From positions 1-43,223 of the IMG/VR virus record IMGVR_UViG_3300030329_001222: DNA of 43,223 nt, one strand, 5' to 3'. The translations under genes and the position numbers were made by a program. Under the pieces are notes generated by a model. The model was given only the letters and a program-made list of their open reading frames with translations, searched no databases and was not told the DNA's origin. This DNA comes from a virus. The stretch's first letter is position 1. Each line of letters opens with the position of its first letter. Positions 22,780 through 29,325 of the stretch are shown piece by piece.

Positions 22780-23214
22780 ATGGGATATAATACAGATTGG
22801 AACGGACAATTAAATTTAAGTAGAAAATTAACAGACAAAGAACAAGAAGAATGGGACACTATTCAGAATGAAAGGCACGATAGTGAATATGAGTATGGAA
22901 ATAAAAATAGAGAATACCCAAGTATATGGTGTGGATTTGAGGTGAATGGAGATGTTTTTGAATGGGACACAAACGAAAAAACATACATGGGACAAGAATG
23001 GATAAGATTCTTTGTAAACAAGGTAATAGAATGGAATAAAGAAAAAGAAATTATCGTTGAGGGAGAAATGGAGTGGAGAGGAGAATATATGGGAGATAAC
23101 GGAAAAGTAAAAGTAAAATATAATACTGGATCGAAAATGTATCAAATTGATATATACGAAATAGATTATGTAAGAACAGAAAGAAGAACAGAAAGACAAT
23201 TAATAAATAACTAA
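22780..23214 (+). CDS. Conserved phage protein (MGYNTDWNG type)
   Basis: 144 aa. N-terminal MGYNTDWNGQLNLSRKLTD, central YPSIWCGFEV, EWDTNEK and EWIRFFVNKVIEW, and VEGEMEWRGEYMGDNGKVKV match a family of phage proteins I recognise (MGYdTxFxGxL...LWCqW...WdgxEKFY...GeVeWqGE), function unknown. Start behind AATTAAAATTAAATAAA. Confidence 0.72.
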   Translation: MGYNTDWNGQLNLSRKLTDKEQEEWDTIQNERHDSEYEYGNKNREYPSIWCGFEVNGDVFEWDTNEKTYMGQEWIRFFVNKVIEWNKEKEIIVEGEMEWRGEYMGDNGKVKVKYNTGSKMYQIDIYEIDYVRTERRTERQLINN

Positions 23215-23239
23215 AATTAAATAAATAAAACTATGGAAA
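23208..23239 (+). repeat. Duplicated 32-bp translation leader, copy 1
   Basis: TAACTAAAATTAAATAAATA... through ATGGAAA is identical to 23359-23390. Each copy spans a stop codon, an A/T-rich leader and the start of the next gene. Confidence 0.85.
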
Positions 23240-23361
23240 AAGATATAAATTTTTATAGAGAATGTTTGAAAAGAGAATTAAGAAAACCTTTATACAAAAC
23301 AAATTTTATGTATATGAGGTATTTAGATGAAATGATTAATAAATTAAAAAAAAAGAATTAA
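23233..23361 (+). CDS. Small hypothetical protein (42 aa)
   Basis: 42 aa, MEKDINFYRECLKRELRKPL..., ending in a Lys run. It is flanked by identical 32-bp leader sequences, implying that it arose by insertion or tandem duplication of a leader-gene unit. Basic and helical; function unknown. Confidence 0.5.
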   Translation: MEKDINFYRECLKRELRKPLYKTNFMYMRYLDEMINKLKKKN

Positions 23362-23390
23362 CTAAAATTAAATAAATAAAACTATGGAAA
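23359..23390 (+). repeat. Duplicated 32-bp translation leader, copy 2
   Basis: Exact copy of 23208-23239, 151 bp downstream, leading into the 154-aa gene. Confidence 0.85.
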
Positions 23391-23848
23391 CAAAAACTTA
23401 TGTATGGGAAACTTTTTATGATGTGTATGCTTATATGCAAAACCAAATAGAGTTTTTTCAAAGAGACAAACAAGAATTTCTTGTGAGTATATTATGGGAT
23501 GAAGAAAGAGATGTTTCTTCTGTAACAGATAAGGAGATAGAAAAACATTTTGAAAATGATGTTTGGATAGGACAAGAACACTATGAGGACTTTCTTTATC
23601 AATTAGAAGAAGAATTTACTCAACATATAGGTAAAGATGTATATGTAGAAGGTAGGAATATGGGATGGAGAAACAGGACAGGGCATAAAGAGTTTGAATT
23701 AACAAAAGGAGAAGATATATTTAGAGAGATAGCCCCTGAATGTGATTTAACATATTACATAACAAAAGAAAAAGAGGGGGAGTATGAAGTGAGAATAAGC
23801 CATCACGATAGCCCTATGGGAGAACATTATACAATTAAAATTAAATAA
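23384..23848 (+). CDS. Hypothetical early protein (154 aa)
   Basis: 154 aa, acidic, with a VEGRNMGWRNRTGHKEFEL segment (about 88-106) that looks conserved among phages, and a C-terminal beta part (YEVRISHHDSPMGEHYTIKI). No catalytic motif assigned. Begins after the duplicated leader; the next gene starts 1 nt after its stop. Confidence 0.62.
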   Translation: METKTYVWETFYDVYAYMQNQIEFFQRDKQEFLVSILWDEERDVSSVTDKEIEKHFENDVWIGQEHYEDFLYQLEEEFTQHIGKDVYVEGRNMGWRNRTGHKEFELTKGEDIFREIAPECDLTYYITKEKEGEYEVRISHHDSPMGEHYTIKIK

Positions 23849-23849
23849 A

Positions 23850-24119
23850 ATGAAAACACACTATGATAAACAATTTATGAATGATATTTACAAAAGATTA
23901 GATGAACTAAATAAACTAAATAATGTGAATAAAGAAAAGTCAGATAAAATTGTAAACGAATTAGATTGGACTAAACAAGATCGAAAAGACTGGGAAAAGT
24001 TTAAGAAAAACCTACCCAAACTAATAGCAGAAAGTGTGATATTTGGAGTATTTGCAATAATGTTTATAGGAGCAATAGCTTTTATGTTATTAAAATTACT
24101 GGAAGTAATACACAATTAA
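23850..24119 (+). CDS. Single-pass membrane protein (89 aa)
   Basis: 89 aa: charged helical N-terminal part (RLDELNKLNNVNKEK), then one C-terminal membrane segment (about 60-83, SVIFGVFAIMFIGAIAFMLL). Probably tail-anchored in the inner membrane with the helical part in the cytoplasm. Early expression suggests superinfection exclusion or host-envelope work (inference). Confidence 0.58.
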   Translation: MKTHYDKQFMNDIYKRLDELNKLNNVNKEKSDKIVNELDWTKQDRKDWEKFKKNLPKLIAESVIFGVFAIMFIGAIAFMLLKLLEVIHN

Positions 24120-24140
24120 TTAAAAAAAATTAAACATTTA

Positions 24141-24173
24141 TTGTGATTATATTAAAATTTTTATATACATTTG
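24141..24173 (+). promoter_or_regulatory. Rightward promoter (TTG-N22-TACATTTG)
   Basis: TTG at 24141-24143, 22 nt, TACATTTG at 24166-24173, in an 85-nt gap, 31 nt before the next ATG. Second early promoter. Confidence 0.68.
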
Positions 24174-24204
24174 TCAATAATTAAATAATTAAAATTATAG
24201 AACT

Positions 24205-24345
24205 ATGTGGAAAACAAAATTTTTTAACGATTTAGAAAGTGCAAATAAATTTATAAGTATCAACTCTAACAAATATCAAACTCAACTCATATTTGTTCAT
24301 AATGGATTTGCAGTAGAATATAAAAAACTAAAAACAATTTATTAA
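24205..24345 (+). CDS. Small hypothetical protein (46 aa)
   Basis: 46 aa, MWKTKFFNDLESANKFISIN..., ending EYKKLKTIY. First gene after the promoter at 24141-24173, with an A/T-rich leader. The pattern (KTKFFxDLESANKFI ... FVxNGFAVEYKKL) looks like a compact alpha/beta fold; function unknown. Confidence 0.55.
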   Translation: MWKTKFFNDLESANKFISINSNKYQTQLIFVHNGFAVEYKKLKTIY

Positions 24346-24350
24346 CTTAT

Positions 24351-24488
24351 ATGAAAACAAAAACAACATTAAAACCTATGTCATTGAGAAAGATAGGAGA
24401 GAACACTAACAAGAGTTATACCGAATGGATGAAATACATCCATAAAGAAGTAAGTAAAATAAACAAAAAGAAATTTAACATAAAATAA
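24351..24488 (+). CDS. Small basic protein (45 aa)
   Basis: 45 aa, MKTKTTLKPMSLRKIGENTN..., Lys-rich end. Follows the previous gene by 5 nt. No family recognised. Confidence 0.5.
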   Translation: MKTKTTLKPMSLRKIGENTNKSYTEWMKYIHKEVSKINKKKFNIK

Positions 24489-24494
24489 AATAAA

Positions 24495-24788
24495 ATGAGT
24501 TTATATCATAAATTAAGATTAGATCCTCCAGTATTAAAAATTGAGGGAAAACCAAGAGAAATAAAAATTGATGTAGTGTCTGTCATGTGTGATAATAAAT
24601 ACAGATGGAGTGTTAAAAAAATTGATGGAGATTATAAAATATCTACCTCTCCTCAAGCATTTAGTAATTTTGGAACAAAATACAGAAGAGATGATATTGA
24701 GTGGGAGATGGATGAGGGAAACTGGGAAGAAGTTTGGGAGATGATAAATAGTGGAACAATACAAATAGAAAAAATTAAATATAGATAA
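24495..24788 (+). CDS. Hypothetical early protein (97 aa)
   Basis: 97 aa; N-terminal beta part (PREIKIDVVSVMCDNKYRWS), acidic Trp-rich C-terminal part (DIEWEMDEGNWEEVWEMI). Start after AATAAAATAAA; 1-nt gap to the next gene. Function unknown. Confidence 0.58.
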   Translation: MSLYHKLRLDPPVLKIEGKPREIKIDVVSVMCDNKYRWSVKKIDGDYKISTSPQAFSNFGTKYRRDDIEWEMDEGNWEEVWEMINSGTIQIEKIKYR

Positions 24789-24789
24789 A

Positions 24790-25107
24790 ATGGGATATAG
24801 AAGTGAAGTTATATTAGGAATACCGCCTAAACAAAAAGAAAACATGGATAAGATTCAAAACAAACATGGACAAATTTTTAAGTTAGCTAAAGAACATAAA
24901 GATATGATTATTTACGAGGGCAATTATCTTAAATGGTGTAGTGGGTTTGATGATGTAAATGACATAACAAAATTTATAGAAGAGCTATGGGATAAAGATG
25001 AAGAATGTTGTTTTATAGTAGCAATAGGAGAAGATGGAGTAGTGCATTCTGAATTAGGACATTACTACGATTATGTAGGAATATACACAACACATGAAAT
25101 ATATTAA
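24790..25107 (+). CDS. Conserved phage protein (MGYRSEV type)
   Basis: 105 aa. The start MGYRSEVILGIPP and the pattern YLKWCSGFDDVNDITKFIEE followed by GEDGVVHSELG and a Tyr-rich end match a widespread phage family (MGYRSxV...W...V..F) with no known function. Coupled by a 1-nt gap to the preceding gene. Confidence 0.7.
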   Translation: MGYRSEVILGIPPKQKENMDKIQNKHGQIFKLAKEHKDMIIYEGNYLKWCSGFDDVNDITKFIEELWDKDEECCFIVAIGEDGVVHSELGHYYDYVGIYTTHEIY

Positions 25108-25109
25108 CT

Positions 25110-25331
25110 ATGAATTATGATGACTGGAAATTAAGTAACCCTATTGATGATGGGGGATGTAGTATGGTAAGCGATTGTTGTGGGGGAGAGTTTTGGGATT
25201 CTTCTGAATGGGAAGAAACAGAAGAAAATTATATATGTGATACTTGTGATAAGGGTTGTGAGATAATTGAGGACTATGAATATGAAGCGATCCAAAGAGA
25301 AAACTATTTGGAAGATATGAGAGATGAATAA
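25110..25331 (+). CDS. Zinc-ribbon-like acidic protein
   Basis: 73 aa. SDCCGGEFWDSSEW followed by CDTCDKGCEI gives a possible C-x(n)-C/C-x2-C zinc ribbon; the rest is acidic (EDYEYEAIQREN). May be a small nucleic-acid- or protein-binding factor. 2-nt gap after the MGYRSEV gene; followed directly by the structured RNA region. Confidence 0.6.
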   Translation: MNYDDWKLSNPIDDGGCSMVSDCCGGEFWDSSEWEETEENYICDTCDKGCEIIEDYEYEAIQRENYLEDMRDE

Positions 25332-25334
25332 TAT

Positions 25335-25394
25335 ATAAGGTGTGTACTGGTTGAGGTTATTGCTGTAATAAAGATATCGCCCTCAAACACACTT
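25335..25394 (+). ncRNA. Structured RNA element in early operon
   Basis: Nested helices: AAGGTGTGT (25337-25345)/ACACACTT (25387-25394, one bulged G), TTGAGG (25351-25356)/CCTCAA (25381-25386), inner TTATT (25357-25361)/AATAA (25367-25371), leaving AGATATCGC unpaired. ATAAGG (25335-25340) can instead pair with CCTTAT (25432-25437) of the next hairpin, so alternative folds compete. Not a family I recognise; could be an attenuator or a small RNA. Confidence 0.5.
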
Positions 25395-25443
25395 AATAAG
25401 AGAGAAAATCAGTTGCGATACCACACTCTTGCCTTATTTTTTT
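25395..25443 (+). terminator. Rightward terminator/attenuator hairpin
   Basis: AATAAG-x-GAG (25395-25404) with CTC...CTTATT (25426-25438) and then T-rich TTTTTT. Large loop. It would end or attenuate the upstream early transcript; the next gene starts 20 nt downstream. Confidence 0.5.
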
Positions 25444-25463
25444 AACAATTAAAACTAAATAAA

Positions 25464-25730
25464 ATGAAAGTAAAAATTATCAACAGAAGTGTATATCACA
25501 AAGTAGCAGAAGTAGAGGTAGAAGTACCAGATAACATTAAAAAAGAAGAGGTATTAGATTATCTAAACGAATACTCACAAATGTATGAATACGAAATGGA
25601 TGAAGCTATAAATGAGGCAAAGTATGAATTTGGATTTGGATTAGATAATGATGAAGGATTAGATGAAAAAAATGAAGAAAGCGAATGGAGATATGAGATT
25701 GTAGGGCAAAATTATGGTGGACATTTATAA
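25464..25730 (+). CDS. Acidic hypothetical protein (88 aa)
   Basis: 88 aa: beta start (MKVKIINRSVYHKVAEVEVE), then helical acidic part and an EWRYEIVGQNYGGHL end. Net charge strongly negative. Starts behind AATTAAAACTAAATAAA. Function unknown. Confidence 0.58.
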   Translation: MKVKIINRSVYHKVAEVEVEVPDNIKKEEVLDYLNEYSQMYEYEMDEAINEAKYEFGFGLDNDEGLDEKNEESEWRYEIVGQNYGGHL

Positions 25731-25735
25731 AAGTT

Positions 25736-26044
25736 ATGGAAGAAATAAGAACATTAATACTAAAAGAAAAATTAAAGGAACAACCTAACAAAGAGTATAT
25801 ACAATTTTTACAACAGCTTATGGATAAAAAAGAAATGGCTAATCATGTGATAGCCGAACTAAAAGAAAAAAATTATTTAAAAAAACTACATCAGCAAAAT
25901 TATATAGAAATGGAAGATTGGTTTAGGTATAGTGGAAAAACAGAAGATTATACCAATATCATAGACAAAGTGGTATGGAAAAATAATATGGCTGATCGAC
26001 TAAACGATTATATGAATGAAAAAAAATTACGCAATGAAAGATAA
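25736..26044 (+). CDS. Helical hypothetical protein (102 aa)
   Basis: 102 aa, almost all helix (LKEKLKEQPNKEYIQFLQQL; HVIAELKEKNYLKKLHQQNY). No Cys. Its end overlaps the next ORF. Possible protein-protein interaction role; not recognised. Confidence 0.58.
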   Translation: MEEIRTLILKEKLKEQPNKEYIQFLQQLMDKKEMANHVIAELKEKNYLKKLHQQNYIEMEDWFRYSGKTEDYTNIIDKVVWKNNMADRLNDYMNEKKLRNER

Positions 26045-26225
26045 AAATTTAAAAGACAACTTAATTATACCGGTGTATTACTGGGAAGATGAAGATGGGT
26101 ATAAAGTAATAGATAAAGAAGAGATGAGAAAAACTTTTGAATCGAGATTAAAAACTTTATATTTGGACACTAAATTAGGGAAAAAAGAATTTTATAAAAA
26201 ATTATTTAACAATGGAAAAAAATAA
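26034..26225 (+). CDS. Small hypothetical protein (63 aa)
   Basis: 63 aa from the ATG at 26034 (MKDKNLKDNLIIPVYYWEDE); an in-frame ATG at 26016 would add 6 residues and lengthen the overlap with the previous gene from 11 to 29 nt. Basic C-terminus (KEFYKKLFNNGKK). Overlaps the next gene by 14 nt. Function unknown. Confidence 0.55.
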   Translation: MKDKNLKDNLIIPVYYWEDEDGYKVIDKEEMRKTFESRLKTLYLDTKLGKKEFYKKLFNNGKK

Positions 26226-26487
26226 AACAAGTGAATTAATTAAAGAGGTAGCAAGAGAAGTAGTTATGTTGCTACTGGAAAAGAACAAAGCGTATGGAGA
26301 TACTGCTAATAAACCACCTAAAATCTTCTCTAAACTATCTGCTAAAGAGGGAATACTTGCCCGTATAGATGATAAGTTAAGTAGAATTAAAACCGTAGGG
26401 TTAAATGATCAAACCGAAGACACTTTACTGGATCTAATTGGCTATCTTATATTGTATAAAGTACAATGTAGAAAAGAAAAGAAATAA
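26212..26487 (+). CDS. DUF1599/Nmad1-like (MazG-like) protein
   Basis: 91 aa. The sequence KNKAYGDTANKPPKIFSKLS, then GILARIDDKLSRI and DTLLDLIGYLIL follows the DUF1599 pattern (KNxdYG ... R..DK..R ... D.l.DL.GY), an all-helical fold related to MazG-like nucleotide pyrophosphohydrolases and named after nucleotide-modification loci. The helical acidic residues could bind metal and a dNTP. In phages such enzymes adjust nucleotide pools. Activity not certain. Confidence 0.68.
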   Translation: MEKNKTSELIKEVAREVVMLLLEKNKAYGDTANKPPKIFSKLSAKEGILARIDDKLSRIKTVGLNDQTEDTLLDLIGYLILYKVQCRKEKK

Positions 26488-26504
26488 AAAAAAGTTAAAC
26501 ATTA

Positions 26505-26536
26505 TTTGGTTAAGAATTGAAAAAGAATTATCTTAG
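26505..26536 (+). promoter_or_regulatory. Possible rightward promoter (TTTG-N20-TATCTTAG)
   Basis: TTTG at 26505-26508 and TATCTTAG (one mismatch to TAnnTTTG) at 26529-26536, in the 78-nt gap before the DnaA-like gene. Confidence 0.4.
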
Positions 26537-26565
26537 CCACCGAATTAAATTAAATAAAATATACT

Positions 26566-26859
26566 ATGAAAAAATCTATTTTTGATGCATATGCTACGGC
26601 TATTGCTCAACAATTTCATTTGACTTTAGATCAAATGTTTGATAAAACTAAGCGTAGAGAAATAGTAGATGCTCGACAAATACTATATTATCTATGTATG
26701 GAAAGACCGATTCGTATTTCTTATATACAAAGATTTATGGAAGAAAATGGACACAGCGTTTGTCATTCTACTATTATACACGGATATAAAAAAGCTAAAG
26801 AACTTATAGACAACGATCAAGACTTTAAAGATGTTGTAGAAAAAATACAGAATGTATAA
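26566..26859 (+). CDS. Stand-alone DnaA domain IV-like protein
   Basis: 97 aa. TKRREIVDARQILYYLCMER followed by ISYIQRFMEENGHSVCHSTI and IHGYKKAKEL matches the C-terminal DnaA domain (helix-turn-helix with the DARQ...HST(I/V)xH signature). There is no AAA+ domain. It is a DNA-binding protein that could mark a phage origin or compete with host DnaA for its boxes. Overlaps the next gene by 8 nt and precedes the recombination genes. A second such protein is at 33665. Confidence 0.78.
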   Translation: MKKSIFDAYATAIAQQFHLTLDQMFDKTKRREIVDARQILYYLCMERPIRISYIQRFMEENGHSVCHSTIIHGYKKAKELIDNDQDFKDVVEKIQNV

Positions 26860-27271
26860 TATAGAAGATATTTATTCACAAGCCCTTGATGATGTAAATG
26901 CTATACATAGACAAAAGTCTAATGGATATTGTGTAATAAATAACGGAGTTAAGATACAAAAGTTTCCATCTAAAACAGAAATTTTAAATTGCAGTAGAAG
27001 TGGAGATTTTTTTCAAGAGTGTAATAAAGAAGAATATAATTTATTTTACACTTATGGATGGAAAGAAGGGACAATAAGATTGTCTATGTTAAATTGTAAA
27101 CGTAAGTTAGATTTAATAGAAGACAAGATCAGAACAGAAGTGAATACAAGAAAGAATGATAAACACATACAAAAATTAAAAGTAAGTAGAGAAAACTTAC
27201 TTATTAAATACTCAAATCGTAATAAACAATTAAATCAATTAACAAATGGAAAAAAAGAGAAACATTTTTAA
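26852..27271 (+). CDS. Hypothetical protein (139 aa)
   Basis: 139 aa; N-terminal mixed part with three Cys (NCSRSGDFFQECN), C-terminal basic coiled coil (RENLLIKYSNRNKQLNQL). Lies between the DnaA-like and Sak-type genes with overlaps on both sides (8 and 26 nt), so probably acts in replication/recombination. No family recognised. Confidence 0.58.
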   Translation: MYNIEDIYSQALDDVNAIHRQKSNGYCVINNGVKIQKFPSKTEILNCSRSGDFFQECNKEEYNLFYTYGWKEGTIRLSMLNCKRKLDLIEDKIRTEVNTRKNDKHIQKLKVSRENLLIKYSNRNKQLNQLTNGKKEKHF

Positions 27272-27857
27272 ACAACTATCAGCAATATCAATTAAAGACA
27301 AGACAGATAAAAAAGGTAAGTTTGATTACTTGTCTTGGGCTACAGCTTGGAATATATTAAAATCAGAATATCCTTATGCTCAACGAAAAGTATATGAGTG
27401 TCAAGAAACTGGATTAAACTTTTTTACTGATGGTAAGACAGCTTATGTAAAAGTAGGTATAACTATATATGAGATGGAACATATTGATTACCTGCCAGTT
27501 ATGGATTATAGAAACAACTCTATTCCTATAGAGAAAGTAACATCAATGGATGTGAATACAGCCATACAAAGATCAACAGCTAAAGCTATTGCAATGCATG
27601 GATTGGGGTTAAGTTTATGGATCGGAGAAGATACTATTGAGGTGGTTAAAGCCCCAGTAAAACAAAAGATAAGTAAAACTCCTACTCCAAAAACAACTAC
27701 AATTACTTTAGATATTGGAGACAATAACTGGGCTAAAGTATTAAAGTATATTGGGGCTAATAAAGAATTAGGATTACCTAAAATTGTGAAAAATTTAGAA
27801 ACTAAATATAACATTAAAGCATCAGTTAAAAGAGAATTATCTAAACACATTAAATAA
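27246..27857 (+). CDS. DUF1071/Sak-type ssDNA annealing protein
   Basis: 203 aa. The DUF1071 pattern is visible: FDYLSWATAWNILKSEYP, LPVMDYRNNSIP, MDVNTAIQRSTAKAIAMHGL and SLWIGED. This family belongs to the Rad52-like Sak annealing proteins that pair single strands in phage recombination. The C-terminal 60 residues, after a Thr/Pro/Lys linker, are separate and basic. The exonuclease gene starts at the last base of the stop codon, the classical exonuclease-annealase pair. Confidence 0.8.
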   Translation: MEKKRNIFKQLSAISIKDKTDKKGKFDYLSWATAWNILKSEYPYAQRKVYECQETGLNFFTDGKTAYVKVGITIYEMEHIDYLPVMDYRNNSIPIEKVTSMDVNTAIQRSTAKAIAMHGLGLSLWIGEDTIEVVKAPVKQKISKTPTPKTTTITLDIGDNNWAKVLKYIGANKELGLPKIVKNLETKYNIKASVKRELSKHIK

Positions 27858-28594
27858 TGAAAGAAGAATTACTTAAACTTAAAGAAGATAGTCAATACTA
27901 TGGAAAATTTGGAAGACAATTTTTATCTAATTCTGATATTATAACTTTACTTAAAGATCCTAAAAGTTTTAAACAAGAAAAGCCAATGACTAAAGCTATG
28001 TTAGTAGGTAGATACTTTCATGTAGCTATGTTAGAGCCGGATAAAATGTTAGCTGAAGAATACTCCAGTATAGATGCCTCCAGTAGAAATACTAAAAAAT
28101 ATAAGGAAGAATTGTTAGAATATAAAAGACCTTTAATGATGTTAAAAAAAGAAAAGGATGAAATTAATTTAGCAATAGATACTATGAAAAACAATTTAGA
28201 ATTTTATGAAGCTATCTATGATGATAAAAATGAATATGAAGTGCCGGCTATTCATGAATTGTTTGGGGTAAAATGGAAAGGTAAATCAGATATAGTAGGA
28301 GAGGATATATTAATAGATCTTAAAACAACATCTAATATAAAAGATTTTAAGTATAGTGCAAAGAAATATAATTATGATAGTCAAGCATACTTATATCAGC
28401 AGTTTTTTAACAAACCTTTAGTTTTTTATGTAGTAGATAAATTAACTTTAGAGTTAGGTATATTTTATCCATCAGAAAAGTTTTTAATGGATGGAAAGTA
28501 TAAAGTAGAACAAGCAGTAGAAATATATAATAAATTTTTTAGTAATGAAGCAACTGAAGATATTGAAAACTATATTATTAAAGAAACTCTTTAA
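27857..28594 (+). CDS. PDDEXK (RecB/Cas4-like) exonuclease
   Basis: 245 aa. LVGRYFHVAMLEP (His55), EVP (Glu128), GKSDIV (Asp145), LIDLKTT (Asp154-x-Lys156) and DSQAYLYQQ (Gln176) follow the DUF3799/RecE-like nuclease layout. It would resect double-strand ends to give ssDNA for the annealing protein upstream. Short for the family: no extra N- or C-terminal domains and no iron-sulphur Cys cluster. A 56-codon gene overlaps its 3' end. Confidence 0.82.
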   Translation: MKEELLKLKEDSQYYGKFGRQFLSNSDIITLLKDPKSFKQEKPMTKAMLVGRYFHVAMLEPDKMLAEEYSSIDASSRNTKKYKEELLEYKRPLMMLKKEKDEINLAIDTMKNNLEFYEAIYDDKNEYEVPAIHELFGVKWKGKSDIVGEDILIDLKTTSNIKDFKYSAKKYNYDSQAYLYQQFFNKPLVFYVVDKLTLELGIFYPSEKFLMDGKYKVEQAVEIYNKFFSNEATEDIENYIIKETL

Positions 28595-28715
28595 GAAAAA
28601 AAATAGTGCGGTGTGGTTGAAAGTTCCAACCAATTACACTTCACAAGCTGAACGTGATCAAGTCATGGAAGCTACAATGGATATGTTGGAACAAATAATT
28701 TATAAAAAATTTTAA
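28545..28715 (+). CDS. Small overlapping gene (56 aa)
   Basis: Starts at ATG 28545 inside the exonuclease gene (50-nt overlap) and runs to 28715: MKQLKILKTILLKKLFKKKN, then AVWLKVPTNYTSQAERDQV and DMLEQIIYKKF. The part after the exonuclease stop has normal protein composition and fills a 120-nt gap, so it is probably real. The N-terminal 16 residues are basic and hydrophobic and could be dispensable if a GTG at 28607 is used. Function unknown. Confidence 0.5.
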   Translation: MKQLKILKTILLKKLFKKKNSAVWLKVPTNYTSQAERDQVMEATMDMLEQIIYKKF

Positions 28716-28717
28716 TC

Positions 28718-28984
28718 ATGGCAGAAGAAAAAATCTATGTCGGAAGTGGTACTTCCAAATTTGATGGGAATATGATCTCATGTAGTATTTGTTTATCAGA
28801 CTTACCTCAAGAACACATGTTCGAGTATAATGGTAAAAAGTACATTAAGGTAAATGTATCAGCAAAAAGAGACGGTGCTGATGAGTATGGTAAGACTCAT
28901 TATGTAGCGATCGATACATTTAAACCTGAACCAAAACAAGAAGAAGCTGTTTCTGAAGAAGCAGAAAAAGATTTACCATTCTAA
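28718..28984 (+). CDS. SSB-like protein with acidic DLPF tail
   Basis: 88 aa. Beta-rich N-terminal part (KIYVGSGTSKFDGNMISCSI; GKKYIKVNVSAKRDGADEYG), then a Pro/Glu-rich linker and an acidic end EEAEKDLPF, closely like the DDDIPF tip by which bacterial SSB recruits partners. Position just after the annealing and exonuclease genes and before primase-helicase fits an ssDNA-binding role. The fold is not the typical OB signature, so this is inference. Confidence 0.55.
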   Translation: MAEEKIYVGSGTSKFDGNMISCSICLSDLPQEHMFEYNGKKYIKVNVSAKRDGADEYGKTHYVAIDTFKPEPKQEEAVSEEAEKDLPF

Positions 28985-29006
28985 ATCTTGTTTAGGTAGT
29001 ATTTGT

Positions 29007-29079
29007 AAAAGAGGGTTGTAATCGTTATTAATTATTAACAGTGCGGTTATACTTTGTAAAGATTACCTCTCCCTCTTTT
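29007..29079 (+). ncRNA. Structured RNA element after SSB-like gene
   Basis: AAAAGAGGG (29007-29015)/CCCTCTTTT (29071-29079) and GTAATC (29018-29023)/GATTAC (29061-29066) enclose a small hairpin (29024-29039) and 21 unpaired bases (29040-29060). No recognised riboswitch or ribozyme family. Could be a 3' stabiliser or small RNA. Confidence 0.5.
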
Positions 29080-29082
29080 ATT

Positions 29083-29134
29083 AAAAAGGGGCTTTAGACC
29101 GGGCAGTAAAGAAGAACGGGTATCCCCTTTTTTT
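29083..29134 (+). terminator. Strong terminator hairpin, probably bidirectional
   Basis: AAAAAGGGG (29083-29091)/CCCCTTTTT (29124-29132) with an inner ACCG/CGGGT pairing, and seven T at the 3' end. The A run on the 5' side gives a U tract on the other strand too. Ends the recombination operon before the primase leader. Confidence 0.72.
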
Positions 29135-29145
29135 ACGACCTATTA

Positions 29146-29314
29146 GTGTTACAGTGTTGAGTTGAGCCTGTATTTTTATATACCAACAAAACATTTATAA
29201 ATATATTTTTCTTTTATCTTTTTTTTATATTTATTTGTAACACTTTAACACTAAAAAGAACTATATAAGAAGAAAAGAATAAAAAAAAAGAATAAAAAGA
29301 CAACACTAACTTAA
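29146..29314. repeat. Repeat region B: TTAACAC/GTGTTAA elements
   Basis: GTGTTACAGTGTT (29146-29158) and AACACTTTAACAC (29239-29251) are inverted with one mismatch, 80 nt apart around an AT-rich core; CAACACTAACTTAA (29301-29314) is the exact complement of 20287-20300. Same layout as region A. It forms the leader of the primase-helicase gene. Candidate origin or operator. Confidence 0.65.
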
Positions 29315-29325
29315 CACAACGGAAC

